From: Neoroseomonas terrae
GTDB taxonomy: Bacteria > Pseudomonadota > Alphaproteobacteria > Acetobacterales > Acetobacteraceae
NCBI RefSeq assembly: GCF_018129025.1
Contig: NZ_JAAEDI010000009.1
Span: forward strand, 62,001 to 126,000
Direction: 5' to 3'
DNA length: 64,000 nt
Shown here: piece after piece, positions 32,266-41,155 of the stretch
How the letters are laid out: each line of letters starts with the position of its first letter
Numbering within the stretch: position 1 is the first letter of the stretch
Notes under the pieces: model-generated
The model's input: the letters and a program-made list of their open reading frames with translations, nothing else
The model's database searches: none
What the model was told of the DNA's origin: nothing
Position numbers and translations under genes: made by a program

Positions 32266-32846
32266 CGTTCGTCCGCGCGGCGATCACGGAGACGGCCGAA
32301 CTCCTGGCCGCGATGGCGGGCGACGACGCGCTCTGCGCGGCCACGGCGCGCGCCGTCGACGCCTGCATCGCCGCGCTGAGGACCGGCGGCAAGATCATGC
32401 TCTGCGGCAATGGCGGAAGCGCCGCCGATGCGCAGCACTGGGCGGGCGAGCTCGTCTCCCGCTTTTGCTACGATCGGCCCGGCCTGCCGGCTATCGCGCT
32501 GACCACGGACAGTTCGATCCTAACCGCCATCGGAAACGACTATGGTAACGATCGCCTCTTCGCGCGCCAGGTCGAGGCGCTGGGCACGCGGGGCGACGTG
32601 CTGATCGCGATCTCGACGTCCGGCAACTCGCCGAACGTGCTCGCGGCGCTGGAGGCAGCGCGCGCGAAGGACATCGCGACGGTCGGCTTCACGGGCCGCG
32701 ATGGCGGCCGCATGCCGGCGCTCTCCGATATCTGCATCCAGATCCCCAGCGGCAGCACGCCCCGCATCCAGGAAGGGCATGAGGTGCTGGGGCACGCCCT
32801 TTGCGCGATGATCGAGGCCGCGATCTTTCCCCGGCAGACCGTGTGA
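32253..32846 (+). CDS. gmhA: sedoheptulose 7-phosphate isomerase
   Basis: 197 aa SIS-domain isomerase converting sedoheptulose-7-P to D-glycero-D-manno-heptose-7-P, the first step of heptose synthesis. [20 protein letters not shown] (about 51-70) and [14 protein letters not shown] are the sugar-phosphate loops, and [16 protein letters not shown] has the C-terminal catalytic His. Start ATG 32253 has GGAGGGG upstream and overlaps hddA by 13 bp; the longer frame above is not needed. Confidence 0.93.
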   Translation: MAGVTFVRAAITETAELLAAMAGDDALCAATARAVDACIAALRTGGKIMLCGNGGSAADAQHWAGELVSRFCYDRPGLPAIALTTDSSILTAIGNDYGNDRLFARQVEALGTRGDVLIAISTSGNSPNVLAALEAARAKDIATVGFTGRDGGRMPALSDICIQIPSGSTPRIQEGHEVLGHALCAMIEAAIFPRQTV

Positions 32847-33541
32847 TGGTGCAGGAAGCGGTCATACTGGCCGGCGGGCTCGGCACCAGGCTGCGGCCGG
32901 TGGTCACGGAGGTCCCGAAGCCGCTCGCGCCAGTGGCCGGCCGGCCCTTTCTCCATTGGCTGCTCGGCGGGCTAGCGAAGCAGGGCATCAGGCGGGTCGT
33001 TCTCGCCACCGGGTATCGCGCGGATCTCATCCGGCAATGCCTCGGCGATCGCCATGCCGATATCGATCTCGCCTACTCGCCGGAGGCCACGCCGCTCGGC
33101 ACCGGCGGCGCGCTCTGGGCGGCGCTCGCCCAGTGCCGGGAAGACCGGGTCGCCGTGCTCAACGGCGATACCTGGCTTGGCCTCGACATCGCCGCACTCG
33201 CGGGCGAGGCACCGCAGGCGGACATCGTCCTGGCGATCCGCGACGTCGCGGACCGCGCGCGCTACGGGAGCGTGCAGGCCGACGGCAACCGCCTGCTGGC
33301 GCTCGAGGAGAAGGGACTGCTCGGGCCGGGCCTCGTGAATGGCGGCGCCTATCTCGTCCGAACCGACCTGCCACGGCGGCGCCCCATGCCATCCGCCTTC
33401 GCGCTGGAGCAGGATGTGCTGGCGCAGCCGAAAGGGCTGGATATCCGGGTGCATCGAACCGCGGCGCCGTTCCTGGATATCGGCACGCCGGAGGATTTCG
33501 ACCTGGCGCAGGAACTGATCCCCCGCTGGGCTGCATCATGA
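32846..33541 (+). CDS. hddC: heptose-1-phosphate guanylyltransferase-type nucleotidyltransferase
   Basis: 231 aa. VILAGGLGTRLRPVVTEVPK (about 6-25) with PLAPVAGRPFL is the sugar nucleotidyltransferase signature; VLNGDTWLGLD holds the metal-binding Asp. HddC transfers GMP from GTP to D-glycero-alpha-D-manno-heptose-1-P giving GDP-heptose. The gene is embedded between gmhA and gmhB (one-base and four-base overlaps), which supports HddC over other nucleotidyltransferases; nucleotide preference itself is not readable from sequence. Confidence 0.85.
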   Translation: MVQEAVILAGGLGTRLRPVVTEVPKPLAPVAGRPFLHWLLGGLAKQGIRRVVLATGYRADLIRQCLGDRHADIDLAYSPEATPLGTGGALWAALAQCREDRVAVLNGDTWLGLDIAALAGEAPQADIVLAIRDVADRARYGSVQADGNRLLALEEKGLLGPGLVNGGAYLVRTDLPRRRPMPSAFALEQDVLAQPKGLDIRVHRTAAPFLDIGTPEDFDLAQELIPRWAAS

Positions 33542-34119
33542 CCGGCCGGGTCGCGCTTTTTCTGGATCGCGACGGCGTGATCAATGACGATTCAGGCTAC
33601 GTCTACCGTATCGAGGATTTCCGCTTTCGCGACGGCATCTTCGATCTGTGCGCGGCCGCGCAGGCAGCCGGGTTGTCGCTGGTCGTAGTGACGAACCAGG
33701 CAGGCATCGGGCGCGGCTACTACACGGAGGCCGATTTCCATCGCCTGACGGAATGGATGTTGGCGCAGTTCCGCGACCGCGGCATCGCGCTGGCGGGCGT
33801 CGAGTTCTGCCCCGACCACCCCGATCACGGCATCGGCGCCTACCGAAGAGACAACCCGCGCCGCAAGCCTGGTCCGGGCATGATCCTGGACGCCTGCGCC
33901 CGGATGAGGATCGATGCACGATCGTCGCTGATGATCGGCGATCGTGCCACCGACATGCTGGCGGGGCGCGCAGCCGGTATCGGCACGCTGATCCTGATCC
34001 CCGCCGACCGGGCCGAGGCGGATGCCGCACCGCCGGATACGATCGTCCTTCCCGACGACGATCTGCTGTCTGCGGCCGATTACTTCCCTCGCAATGCCGC
34101 GAAGGCGCCGCAACGATGA
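33538..34119 (+). CDS. gmhB: D-glycero-D-manno-heptose 1,7-bisphosphate phosphatase
   Basis: 193 aa HAD-family phosphatase. The catalytic motif FLDRDGVIN has Asp10 and Asp12; VTNQAGIGRG (51-60) and MIGDRATDMLAG complete the HAD motifs. Canonical GmhB has a zinc loop with one His and three Cys; here only CPDHP (Cys91, His94) remains and the second pair of cysteines is replaced by RRDNPRRKPGPG, so zinc binding is probably lost. Overlaps hddC by four bases (ATGA). Removes the 7-phosphate of heptose-1,7-bisphosphate. Confidence 0.9.
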   Translation: MTGRVALFLDRDGVINDDSGYVYRIEDFRFRDGIFDLCAAAQAAGLSLVVVTNQAGIGRGYYTEADFHRLTEWMLAQFRDRGIALAGVEFCPDHPDHGIGAYRRDNPRRKPGPGMILDACARMRIDARSSLMIGDRATDMLAGRAAGIGTLILIPADRAEADAAPPDTIVLPDDDLLSAADYFPRNAAKAPQR

Positions 34120-34204
34120 CGGGCGGCGGAGCTGCCGCCCGGCCGGCCAGGCGCTTCGGCACGCTGGGGGACCGCATCATCTCGATCCACGTCATTCCGT
34201 CTGA

Positions 34205-37200
34205 GTGAGCCAACAGATGACCGACGCCATTGCGCGCCGAAGCGCACGTACCGACGGCAACTTCGTCGTCCCCCGCCCAAGCGTTGATCTGCCCTTCACC
34301 GGCGAACGCATGACCTCCGTTATGGAGGGTCAGATCGAGTTCGAGCACTTTCACCGGTACTGCCTGGCGCGGGATCTCTGCGACGGGCTGGATGTCCTCG
34401 ATGTCGCGTCGGGCGAAGGATACGGGTCTGCGCTCCTGGCAGGCGTCGCGAAAAGCGTCGTTGGGGTCGAGATCGATCTTGCTTCCGTCGCGCATGCTCA
34501 ATCGGCCTATGGCGGCCCGACGCTCCAGTTCCTGCCGGGCGACGCCTTGGCATTGCCGATCGGCGACGCGAGCGTCGATGCCGTCATTTCCTTCGAGACA
34601 CTGGAACACCTCTCCGACCAGCCGCGCTTCATCCGCGAGGTTCGGCGCGTGCTGCGACCCGGCGGCCTGTTCATCGTCAGCACGCCGGATCGCACGGTAT
34701 ACTCGGCTCCCGGCAGCGAACCGAACCCGTACCACGTCCTGGAGCTGACGCCGTCTGAACTGGCCGGGCTGCTGGGCGCCAGTTTCCGCAACTATACGAT
34801 GCTGCAGCAACGCCCGCTGCTCGGGTCCCTCATGGCCGGTGGAACGGGGGAGAATTGGCGGAGCTTCGAACGCCGGAGCGCGGATCGAATCGAAGCGACG
34901 GCGGGATTGTCGCGCGCCCATTACCTCGTGGCGCTCGCCAGCGACGCGCCGCTGCCGGAGATCGGACCGTCCATGTACGCGGATCGGCGCCGCGTCCATG
35001 AGGTCGTGCAGGAGGCTCTGAGCGTCCCATCGCTTCGCCATGCGCTCGCTGCCGCCCAGTCGGAACTCGGAGCGGCGGAGGCGAGGCTCGACGATGCCCG
35101 GCGAGCCGATCGGGACGAGCTGCAAGCCGCCCGCCTGGAACTCGACGAAGTGCGGCGTCTCCACCAGAGCGCGCTGCAGGCTGCTCGCGCGGAGATCGAG
35201 GACGCCCGGAACGTCCAGCAGGCGGCGCTGCGGGCGTCGCGTGCCGAGATCGAAAGCCTTCGCGACGCGCATCACGCTGAACTGCAGGCGTCGGATGCGA
35301 GCCGCGCGCGTGCCGTCACCCTCGACCGCGACCTGGAGATGGCCCTGAAGGAGCGTGATTCCGCCGTCGGGATGCATGCGGCGGCGGCCGCCCAGGCCGC
35401 CAGCATCGCCAACGATCGCGATGAGGCGCAGCGCCAACTCGCGGCGTCTGAGGCACGCCGGGCGCAGACCGAGCAGGCCCTCAATGCGGTGTGGTCCAGC
35501 ACCTCGTGGCGCATTCTGGGTCCGTTCCGCCGCGCCGGCAGGCGCTTTCCTTCCACCGCGCGCCTGCTGCGCCGCGGCTTGAAGGTGGTCTGGTGGACGC
35601 TGTCGATGCAGATCGGTTATCGATACATGCTCTGGCGGCGGCACCGGAACGCGCCGCAGGCCCCCATGCCGGCGCTCCCGATGCTGCCCGGCGCGGCTGC
35701 GGCGCCGCTGAGCCCCGACCCCACGCCGATGGCGGCGAAGGATCTGCGCCTGGCCTTCCAGACGCTCCACGGCACCGCCGCGATCTACTTTCCCCCGGTC
35801 GCCGAGCCTGAAGTCTCCATCATCATCCCCGCCTACCGGCATCTGGACGAGTTGCTGACGTGCCTGCGGTCGATCAGCACCGCTCGCCAGGGGAGCCCCT
35901 CATTCGAGGTGATCGTCATCGATGACTGCCCCGAGTATCCGGTGCTGTGGGCAGTGCCGCGAAGCGGCGGCCTCCTCGGCATCGCGAACGAGGAGAATCT
36001 CGGCTTCCTTCTGAGCTGCAACCGCGCGGCTTCCAAGGCCCGCGGCCGCATCCTCTGCTTCCTTAACAGCGATACGATCGTGACGCGGGGTTGGCTCGAT
36101 CACCTCGTGCGGGCCCTGGAGGAAACGCCGCGCGCAGCGCTCGCTGGCAGCATGCTGCTCAATCAGGACGGAACCATTCAGGATGCCGGCTGGCGTATCG
36201 CGGGCAACGGCTGGGGGCACCCGCTCGGCCGCGGCACCGATGCCCAGAATGGCGCATACACGCATCGCCGCGCCGTCGACTGTGTCACCGGCGCGTGTTT
36301 CTGCGTGCCGCGCGCCGTATGGGAGGACCTCGACGGCTTCGACACCGCCTATGCGCCCGCGTTCTACGAGGAGTTCGACCTCGCCTTTCGCGCGAAGCGA
36401 AAAGGGCTCAAGGTCATCTACGAGCCGGCCAGCCGTGTTGTTCATCTCGGCAGCGCCTCCTACGGGGCGGAGCGGCGGGATGCGCTGTCCACGATCAACC
36501 ACGCGACGTTCTCCGCGCGCTTCGCCGACGTTCTGCGCAAGCAGCCCAACGATCTGTCCGACGAATTCACGATTCGCCATGCCGGCCCGGAGCGGCCGAC
36601 CATCCTGGTAATTGACCAGGACGTTCCTGTACCCGAACAGCACGCGGGCGACGTGACGATGGCGGGCTATCTGCGCATTCTCGTCGATGCCGGATGGCGC
36701 GTCGTCTTCGGACCGCATAGCGGCGTCGCCGCAGGATTGCCCTGCGAGGCGCTCGAGGCGATCGGCATCGAGATGATCCGGGCGCCGCAGACCATCGCCG
36801 GCTGGCTCGCGGCGCATGGGCGGCATCTCCGGCAGGTGTGGATCAGCCGCCCTCACCTGGCGATCGACCTGCTCGCCACCATTCGAGGTGCCACGAATGC
36901 GCCCATCGCGTACTACACGCACGACCTGCATTTCCTGCGGATGAAGCGCGAGGCCGATCTGCACGACAGCGCGGAGATGGCCGAAGCCGCCGAGCGAATG
37001 CGCTCGATGGAACTGGACGTGCTCCGGTCCGTCGATCGCGTCCTCACGCCGAGTGCGGAGGAGGGCGACATGATCGTGCGCCTGGTCCCGGCGGCCAAGG
37101 TCACGACTGTGCCGCCCTACTCCTACAAGGATCATGAAATCCGCGCGCGCAGCGCAGGGGAGTTCAATGGCCTGACCGACGTGCTGTTCGTCGGCGGCTT

Positions 37201-38422
37201 TCCCCATCCGCCGAACGTCGATGCGGCATTCTTCATCGCACGGGAAGTCATGCCGCTCGTCTGGCGCGTCCGGCCTGACGCGCGGCTGCTCCTGGTCGGC
37301 TACGCGCCACCACCCGAGGTCCAGGCCCTTGCCAGCGACCGCATCGTCGTCACCGGGCAGGTTCCAGACCTCGCGCCGTGGTTCGAGCGCTCCCGCGTCA
37401 TGCTTGCGGCGCTGCGCTACGGCGCGGGTGTGAAGGGCAAGGTCGTCGAGGCGATGCGCGCCGGCCTTCCCGTCGTGACGACCGCGGTCGGCGCCGAGGG
37501 CATCGGCATCGTGCCGGATCAGGAAGCGATCGTTGCGGAGGATGCGGCCGGGCTTGCCGCCGGCGTCCTCGCCCTGTTTGACGATCCGGCGCGCTGCACC
37601 CGAATGTCGGCGGCTGGCGCCGCACTGGTCGCCAGGCGCTTCTCGCTCGCTGCGGCACGCGCCACGGTGGATTCGCTTTTCAGCGTGCGGCGCTGCTCGT
37701 CCTGCGGCTCGACGAAGCTCGCACCACCGCCCGCGACGGGCGATGGCCGCGAATCCTTCTTCTGCCATGACTGCTTCGCCCTGGCGCGCTGCGAGGCCCT
37801 GGCCCGGGTGATCCTGGCGCGCTTTGCCCGGCAAGGCGAAACGAGCCTGCCGGAGCTGATGGCGGCGCATCCCGGATTGCGCATGCACGAGCTCGGGTTC
37901 GTCGGGGGCATCGCTGATAGCCTCCGCGGACTTCCGAACTACTCGGAATCGGAGTTCTTCTCGGATGTGCCGGTCGGCACCTCAGGCCCCGGCGGCGTGC
38001 GCTGCGAGGATGTCACGCGCCTGACCTTCGATGACGAAAGCTTCGACATCATTGTCAGCCAGGACGTGATGGAGCATGTGCCGGACCCGGTCTCGGGCTT
38101 CGCCGAAACGGCGCGGGTGCTGCGTCCTGGCGGTTCGCATTTTTTCACGGTCCCGCTTGATCCCGATCTCGATCGGAGTGCCACCCGCGCCACGCTCGGC
38201 CCGAACGGCGTGGTGCACGTGCTTCCGCCGGAATATCACGGCGATCCGGTGCGCTCCGAGGGGGCCCTTGTCTTCACCGAGTACGGCCGCGACCTGCCGG
38301 AGCTGGTCGCCCGCGCCGGTCTTCAGCTCGTTGAGCATGAGCAGGGCGTGTTCGGCGGCGACAGCCGCGCGCCCCTGCGTGTCTTCGAGGCGATCAAGCC
38401 GGCCGGCCCTCCGCCAGGTTGA
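34205..38422 (+). CDS. 1405-aa four-enzyme glycan protein: methyltransferase, coiled coil, GT2, GT4, Zn-ribbon, methyltransferase
   Basis: Starts at GTG 34205, 85 bp after gmhB. Order of parts: SAM methyltransferase (about 30-245; DVLDVASGEGYG at 63-74, ETLEHL); an Ala/Arg/Glu-rich coiled coil (about 275-428); GT2 transferase (about 535-775; VSIIIPAYRHLDELLTCLRS, FLNSDT at 619-624, YEEFDLAFR at 721-729); GT4-like transferase (about 798-1150; DVLFVGGFPHPPNVDAAFF, GAGVKGKVVEAMRAGLPVVT); a zinc ribbon CSSC..CHDC (1164-1190); and a second methyltransferase (about 1225-1400; FDIIVSQDVMEHVPDPVSGF). No SAM glycine loop is obvious in the last domain. Predicted cytoplasmic glycan-assembly enzyme that may also methylate the chain. 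Its size and four catalytic modules exceed usual transferases. Confidence 0.9.
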   Translation: MSQQMTDAIARRSARTDGNFVVPRPSVDLPFTGERMTSVMEGQIEFEHFHRYCLARDLCDGLDVLDVASGEGYGSALLAGVAKSVVGVEIDLASVAHAQSAYGGPTLQFLPGDALALPIGDASVDAVISFETLEHLSDQPRFIREVRRVLRPGGLFIVSTPDRTVYSAPGSEPNPYHVLELTPSELAGLLGASFRNYTMLQQRPLLGSLMAGGTGENWRSFERRSADRIEATAGLSRAHYLVALASDAPLPEIGPSMYADRRRVHEVVQEALSVPSLRHALAAAQSELGAAEARLDDARRADRDELQAARLELDEVRRLHQSALQAARAEIEDARNVQQAALRASRAEIESLRDAHHAELQASDASRARAVTLDRDLEMALKERDSAVGMHAAAAAQAASIANDRDEAQRQLAASEARRAQTEQALNAVWSSTSWRILGPFRRAGRRFPSTARLLRRGLKVVWWTLSMQIGYRYMLWRRHRNAPQAPMPALPMLPGAAAAPLSPDPTPMAAKDLRLAFQTLHGTAAIYFPPVAEPEVSIIIPAYRHLDELLTCLRSISTARQGSPSFEVIVIDDCPEYPVLWAVPRSGGLLGIANEENLGFLLSCNRAASKARGRILCFLNSDTIVTRGWLDHLVRALEETPRAALAGSMLLNQDGTIQDAGWRIAGNGWGHPLGRGTDAQNGAYTHRRAVDCVTGACFCVPRAVWEDLDGFDTAYAPAFYEEFDLAFRAKRKGLKVIYEPASRVVHLGSASYGAERRDALSTINHATFSARFADVLRKQPNDLSDEFTIRHAGPERPTILVIDQDVPVPEQHAGDVTMAGYLRILVDAGWRVVFGPHSGVAAGLPCEALEAIGIEMIRAPQTIAGWLAAHGRHLRQVWISRPHLAIDLLATIRGATNAPIAYYTHDLHFLRMKREADLHDSAEMAEAAERMRSMELDVLRSVDRVLTPSAEEGDMIVRLVPAAKVTTVPPYSYKDHEIRARSAGEFNGLTDVLFVGGFPHPPNVDAAFFIAREVMPLVWRVRPDARLLLVGYAPPPEVQALASDRIVVTGQVPDLAPWFERSRVMLAALRYGAGVKGKVVEAMRAGLPVVTTAVGAEGIGIVPDQEAIVAEDAAGLAAGVLALFDDPARCTRMSAAGAALVARRFSLAAARATVDSLFSVRRCSSCGSTKLAPPPATGDGRESFFCHDCFALARCEALARVILARFARQGETSLPELMAAHPGLRMHELGFVGGIADSLRGLPNYSESEFFSDVPVGTSGPGGVRCEDVTRLTFDDESFDIIVSQDVMEHVPDPVSGFAETARVLRPGGSHFFTVPLDPDLDRSATRATLGPNGVVHVLPPEYHGDPVRSEGALVFTEYGRDLPELVARAGLQLVEHEQGVFGGDSRAPLRVFEAIKPAGPPPG

Positions 38423-38489
38423 TGACAACACGAGCACTCACGAGGGACGCCCCCCACCTCCCGCGTGATCATGGAGCCGGTAGATCGGT

Positions 38490-39206
38490 TCAGGGATAGA
38501 TCGAGACGACCTTGCTGTGGAACATGGTCGTCATCTTCATCGAATCGTGGTGGGCTAGCGTGTTCCGGCAAGCGTCGACGAAATGCGCGTGCCAGCCGAC
38601 GCCGACCATGAACAGCTTGTGGTGCGCATAGAGGAACGGAGCGACCCTCGGGACGCCGGCACAGAAAAGGCTGGCCGCTTGCGTGACACCAGGCCAATGC
38701 GGATGCATGAAATCGTCCAGGATGATCACGCCGCCGGACGACAGGCAATCCTCTGCGGTCCGCAGGTCCGAGAGCGTGTGTTCGACCGTATGGCAGCCAT
38801 CGACCGAGAAAAGACGAAACGGCCCGCGATCCCTGACCAGATTGACGCGATCCAGCGCCGTCAGCGCCGTGCTGTCGGTCGCGATGTAGACATGGTCGAT
38901 GTCGCACCGGCCATAGGCGGCAACGTTGCTTTTGATCTTCTCGAGGCTTCCCTCGCCGGCGCCGTCGATGTTCTTGCTCTGGTCATCGAACACGTCGAGC
39001 GCCGTCATTTTCCCGTCTGGCGGCAGCAGGCTGGCGAGCGCAATGAAGAACTTGCCGTGAAAAACGCCAATCTCCGCTCCGTGCCCGGCAATCCCGGCAT
39101 CCGCCTGAATCTGGTCGACCAGTTTGAGATAGGCGAGCAGGCCCCCATGAACCCAACCCTCGACATGCGGAAAGCCCTCACGCCAATACCTGTCGATGGC
39201 CGACAC
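38490..39206 (-). CDS. class I SAM-dependent methyltransferase (Methyltransf_24 type)
   Basis: 238 aa. GHGAEIGVFHGKFFIALASL (about 42-61) is the SAM loop, TALDVF the second strand, and RLFSVDGCHTVEHTLSDLRT with GGVIILDDF (about 157-165) the family motifs. Proteins of this group methylate sugars or their precursors in polysaccharide clusters. Start is GTG 39206 with AGGAGG six bases upstream. It is convergent with the large transferase and has a TATAAT box upstream. Acceptor unknown. Confidence 0.85.
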   Translation of the reverse strand: MSAIDRYWREGFPHVEGWVHGGLLAYLKLVDQIQADAGIAGHGAEIGVFHGKFFIALASLLPPDGKMTALDVFDDQSKNIDGAGEGSLEKIKSNVAAYGRCDIDHVYIATDSTALTALDRVNLVRDRGPFRLFSVDGCHTVEHTLSDLRTAEDCLSSGGVIILDDFMHPHWPGVTQAASLFCAGVPRVAPFLYAHHKLFMVGVGWHAHFVDACRNTLAHHDSMKMTTMFHSKVVSIYP

Positions 39207-39595
39207 CAGTTGCCTCCTGCGCCGAAACTGAAATCATGATAGATTCGATTTCGAATTATAACAGACTGAAAACCCGGGCAGGTGGCCGATTCGATTAATC
39301 TCAACGGACCAGCCACCTGGCCGGTTAGGGGCCGCCAATGCGGTCCGGCGAAAGCCCAGCTAACAGGGGGTTTACGACTGGCTCATGAGGGCACGAAGAG
39401 CCGATGCCAACGGTCCCCATGGCGGCCGTCCGTATTGTCGTTCGCGATCAGATGATTCCATCTGATCGGGAGCTGCTCGGGTGTCCTGATCGCGAAGTCC
39501 TGCGGCCTGCGCTCACCGGCCACTGACCTTTTCTTTGAGTGGGCTGCTTGTCCGCTTCGTTCGTTGGCAATCCAGCGAACTTCGTTGGCAGGACA
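39207..39595. promoter_or_regulatory. 389-bp AT-rich intergenic region with promoter for the methyltransferase
   Basis: On the minus strand TATAAT occurs at 39261-39256, about 50 bp before the GTG start; no good -35 is seen. The stretch AATCATGATAGATTCGA around it is strikingly AT-rich for this DNA. The rest to 39595 shows no gene. Confidence 0.4.
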
Positions 39596-41122
39596 CTATC
39601 GCCGGGTTTTCGGATGCCCTCGCGCGACCTGTTCGATGGCTTCCTGCCAGCGTGGCGCGAGGGCAGCCGGGGTGTAGAGCGCCGCCTGCCTGAGCCCACG
39701 CTCCGCCAGTTCGCCGAGATGCCCCTGGTCGCGAGGGAGTTCGGCGCTGCGGGCCAGCAGCGCCGCCAGTTCGGTCTCGTCGTAGGGATTGAAATAGTCG
39801 GCGGCCTCGCCATACACCCAGCGATGCACGGGAATATCCGACGCAAGGAGCGGAGCGCCGCACGCCATTCCCTCGACGCCGGAATAGTCGAAGCCCTCGG
39901 CCCGGCTTGGCGCGACGACACAATGGGCCATCGAGTAGAGCACGCGGAGTTCCGGTAGCGGCACGCCCGCCAGGTGGTAGGCTCCCTCCCGAACAAGCAT
40001 CTTCAGTTCGGCGAGTTCGGCGTCGGAACGCCATCCGGGATTGGCGACGATCAGGAGCTGAATCGGCTGCTTCGTCATGCGCTTCGCCATCTCGAACGCA
40101 GTGAACAGCTTCAGGTAGTTCTTCCGAGGCTCCAGCGTCGAGACGGCGATGAACAGCCGCGGCAACTCGGCGGGCTCCGGCCCGGGGCGGCGGCTGGCCG
40201 CGGTGGCGGCGCTGGCGCGGCGGGAGAGGATGGTGCGCAGTTCGTTCTGAGACCGTACATCCGGCCGGTATTCCGGAGCGACGACGGCCGGGATGGTGTG
40301 CACACGCTTCTCGGCCTCCGGGAACAGGCGAAGGACGTCTCCTCGGACCGGTTCCGAGTCGCAGTAGAGGATCGCGCCGTCCTCGATGTTCCGCTGTAGC
40401 ATCCGGCCATGGCTCAGCGCATGCGGCCACGGCTCCCCGATCGTATGGGGGCTGATTAGCGGCAGTGCATCATAGTAGCGAACGAGCTTGGCGGTATTCG
40501 GGGCGAGCGCGTAGGGGGAGACGGTGGCGGCGAAGAACACGTCCCACTCATGACTTTCGATCCTGCGCTCGAAAACGCGGGGCAGCAGCGTAAGCGACCG
40601 GGCGTATTCATGCCCCATCTCGGTCGCGTAGTACTCCGCGCGCGGAAGGATGGCACGGTCCTGGGGCGCGAGCGTGCGGTCGAACAGCTTGACCCAGAGA
40701 TAGTCGTCGAAAACCTCCGGATCGATCCGCAGGTCGAGCTTCTCCCGCCGGAACGCCTCCGTCAGCGCCAGGTACGGGCGAAACAGGCGGCGCCGGACGA
40801 AGCCCGGCAGCTGGGCGAATCCCTTTGCCCAATGCTGCCTCTTGGTGTCCTGGCTGATCAGCACTTGGGTCTGCGCGAGCACCTTCTCGTACGGGGTTCG
40901 CATCTTCGGCCGGCGCGAGGTGTAGTGGATGCCCGAGGCCAGCCCGGCGAAACGCCGCAACGGGAATTCGGAGAACATCGCGAAGAGCAGGCGCGCCTCC
41001 TGCGGGATCCCTGCAAAGCCCTCGTAGCACGGGCGCAGGTCCATCATCAGGGATGGGCCGGATTCGCGCGGGACGGTGTCGGCATTTGGCATCGGTCTTG
41101 GCTTTCGGTCCGGGATTGTCAC
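39596..41122 (-). CDS. GT4-family glycosyltransferase
   Basis: 508 aa. N-terminal acceptor domain starts with DLRPCYEGFAGIPQEARLLF, as in GT4 enzymes of EPS clusters; the donor half has LFIAVSTLEPRKNYLKLFTA (about 323-342) and APSRAEGFDYSGVEGMACGA (about 404-423), the E-x7-E motif with Glu409 and Glu417. Predicted cytoplasmic, retaining, using a nucleotide sugar. Long insert of about 100 residues (80-180) between the first strands. Same strand and 33 bp from the GT2 gene upstream. Confidence 0.88.
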   Translation of the reverse strand: MTIPDRKPRPMPNADTVPRESGPSLMMDLRPCYEGFAGIPQEARLLFAMFSEFPLRRFAGLASGIHYTSRRPKMRTPYEKVLAQTQVLISQDTKRQHWAKGFAQLPGFVRRRLFRPYLALTEAFRREKLDLRIDPEVFDDYLWVKLFDRTLAPQDRAILPRAEYYATEMGHEYARSLTLLPRVFERRIESHEWDVFFAATVSPYALAPNTAKLVRYYDALPLISPHTIGEPWPHALSHGRMLQRNIEDGAILYCDSEPVRGDVLRLFPEAEKRVHTIPAVVAPEYRPDVRSQNELRTILSRRASAATAASRRPGPEPAELPRLFIAVSTLEPRKNYLKLFTAFEMAKRMTKQPIQLLIVANPGWRSDAELAELKMLVREGAYHLAGVPLPELRVLYSMAHCVVAPSRAEGFDYSGVEGMACGAPLLASDIPVHRWVYGEAADYFNPYDETELAALLARSAELPRDQGHLGELAERGLRQAALYTPAALAPRWQEAIEQVARGHPKTRR

Positions 41123-41155
41123 GCGCCGCTGTCGGACGATGTCGTGGTCAATGCC

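Noticed and set aside
33581-37888. Long minus-strand frames (753 and 662 codons) under the glycan genes
   Set aside because: They run antisense to gmhB and the 1405-aa gene, are Arg/Gly/Asp-rich and lack recognisable folds.
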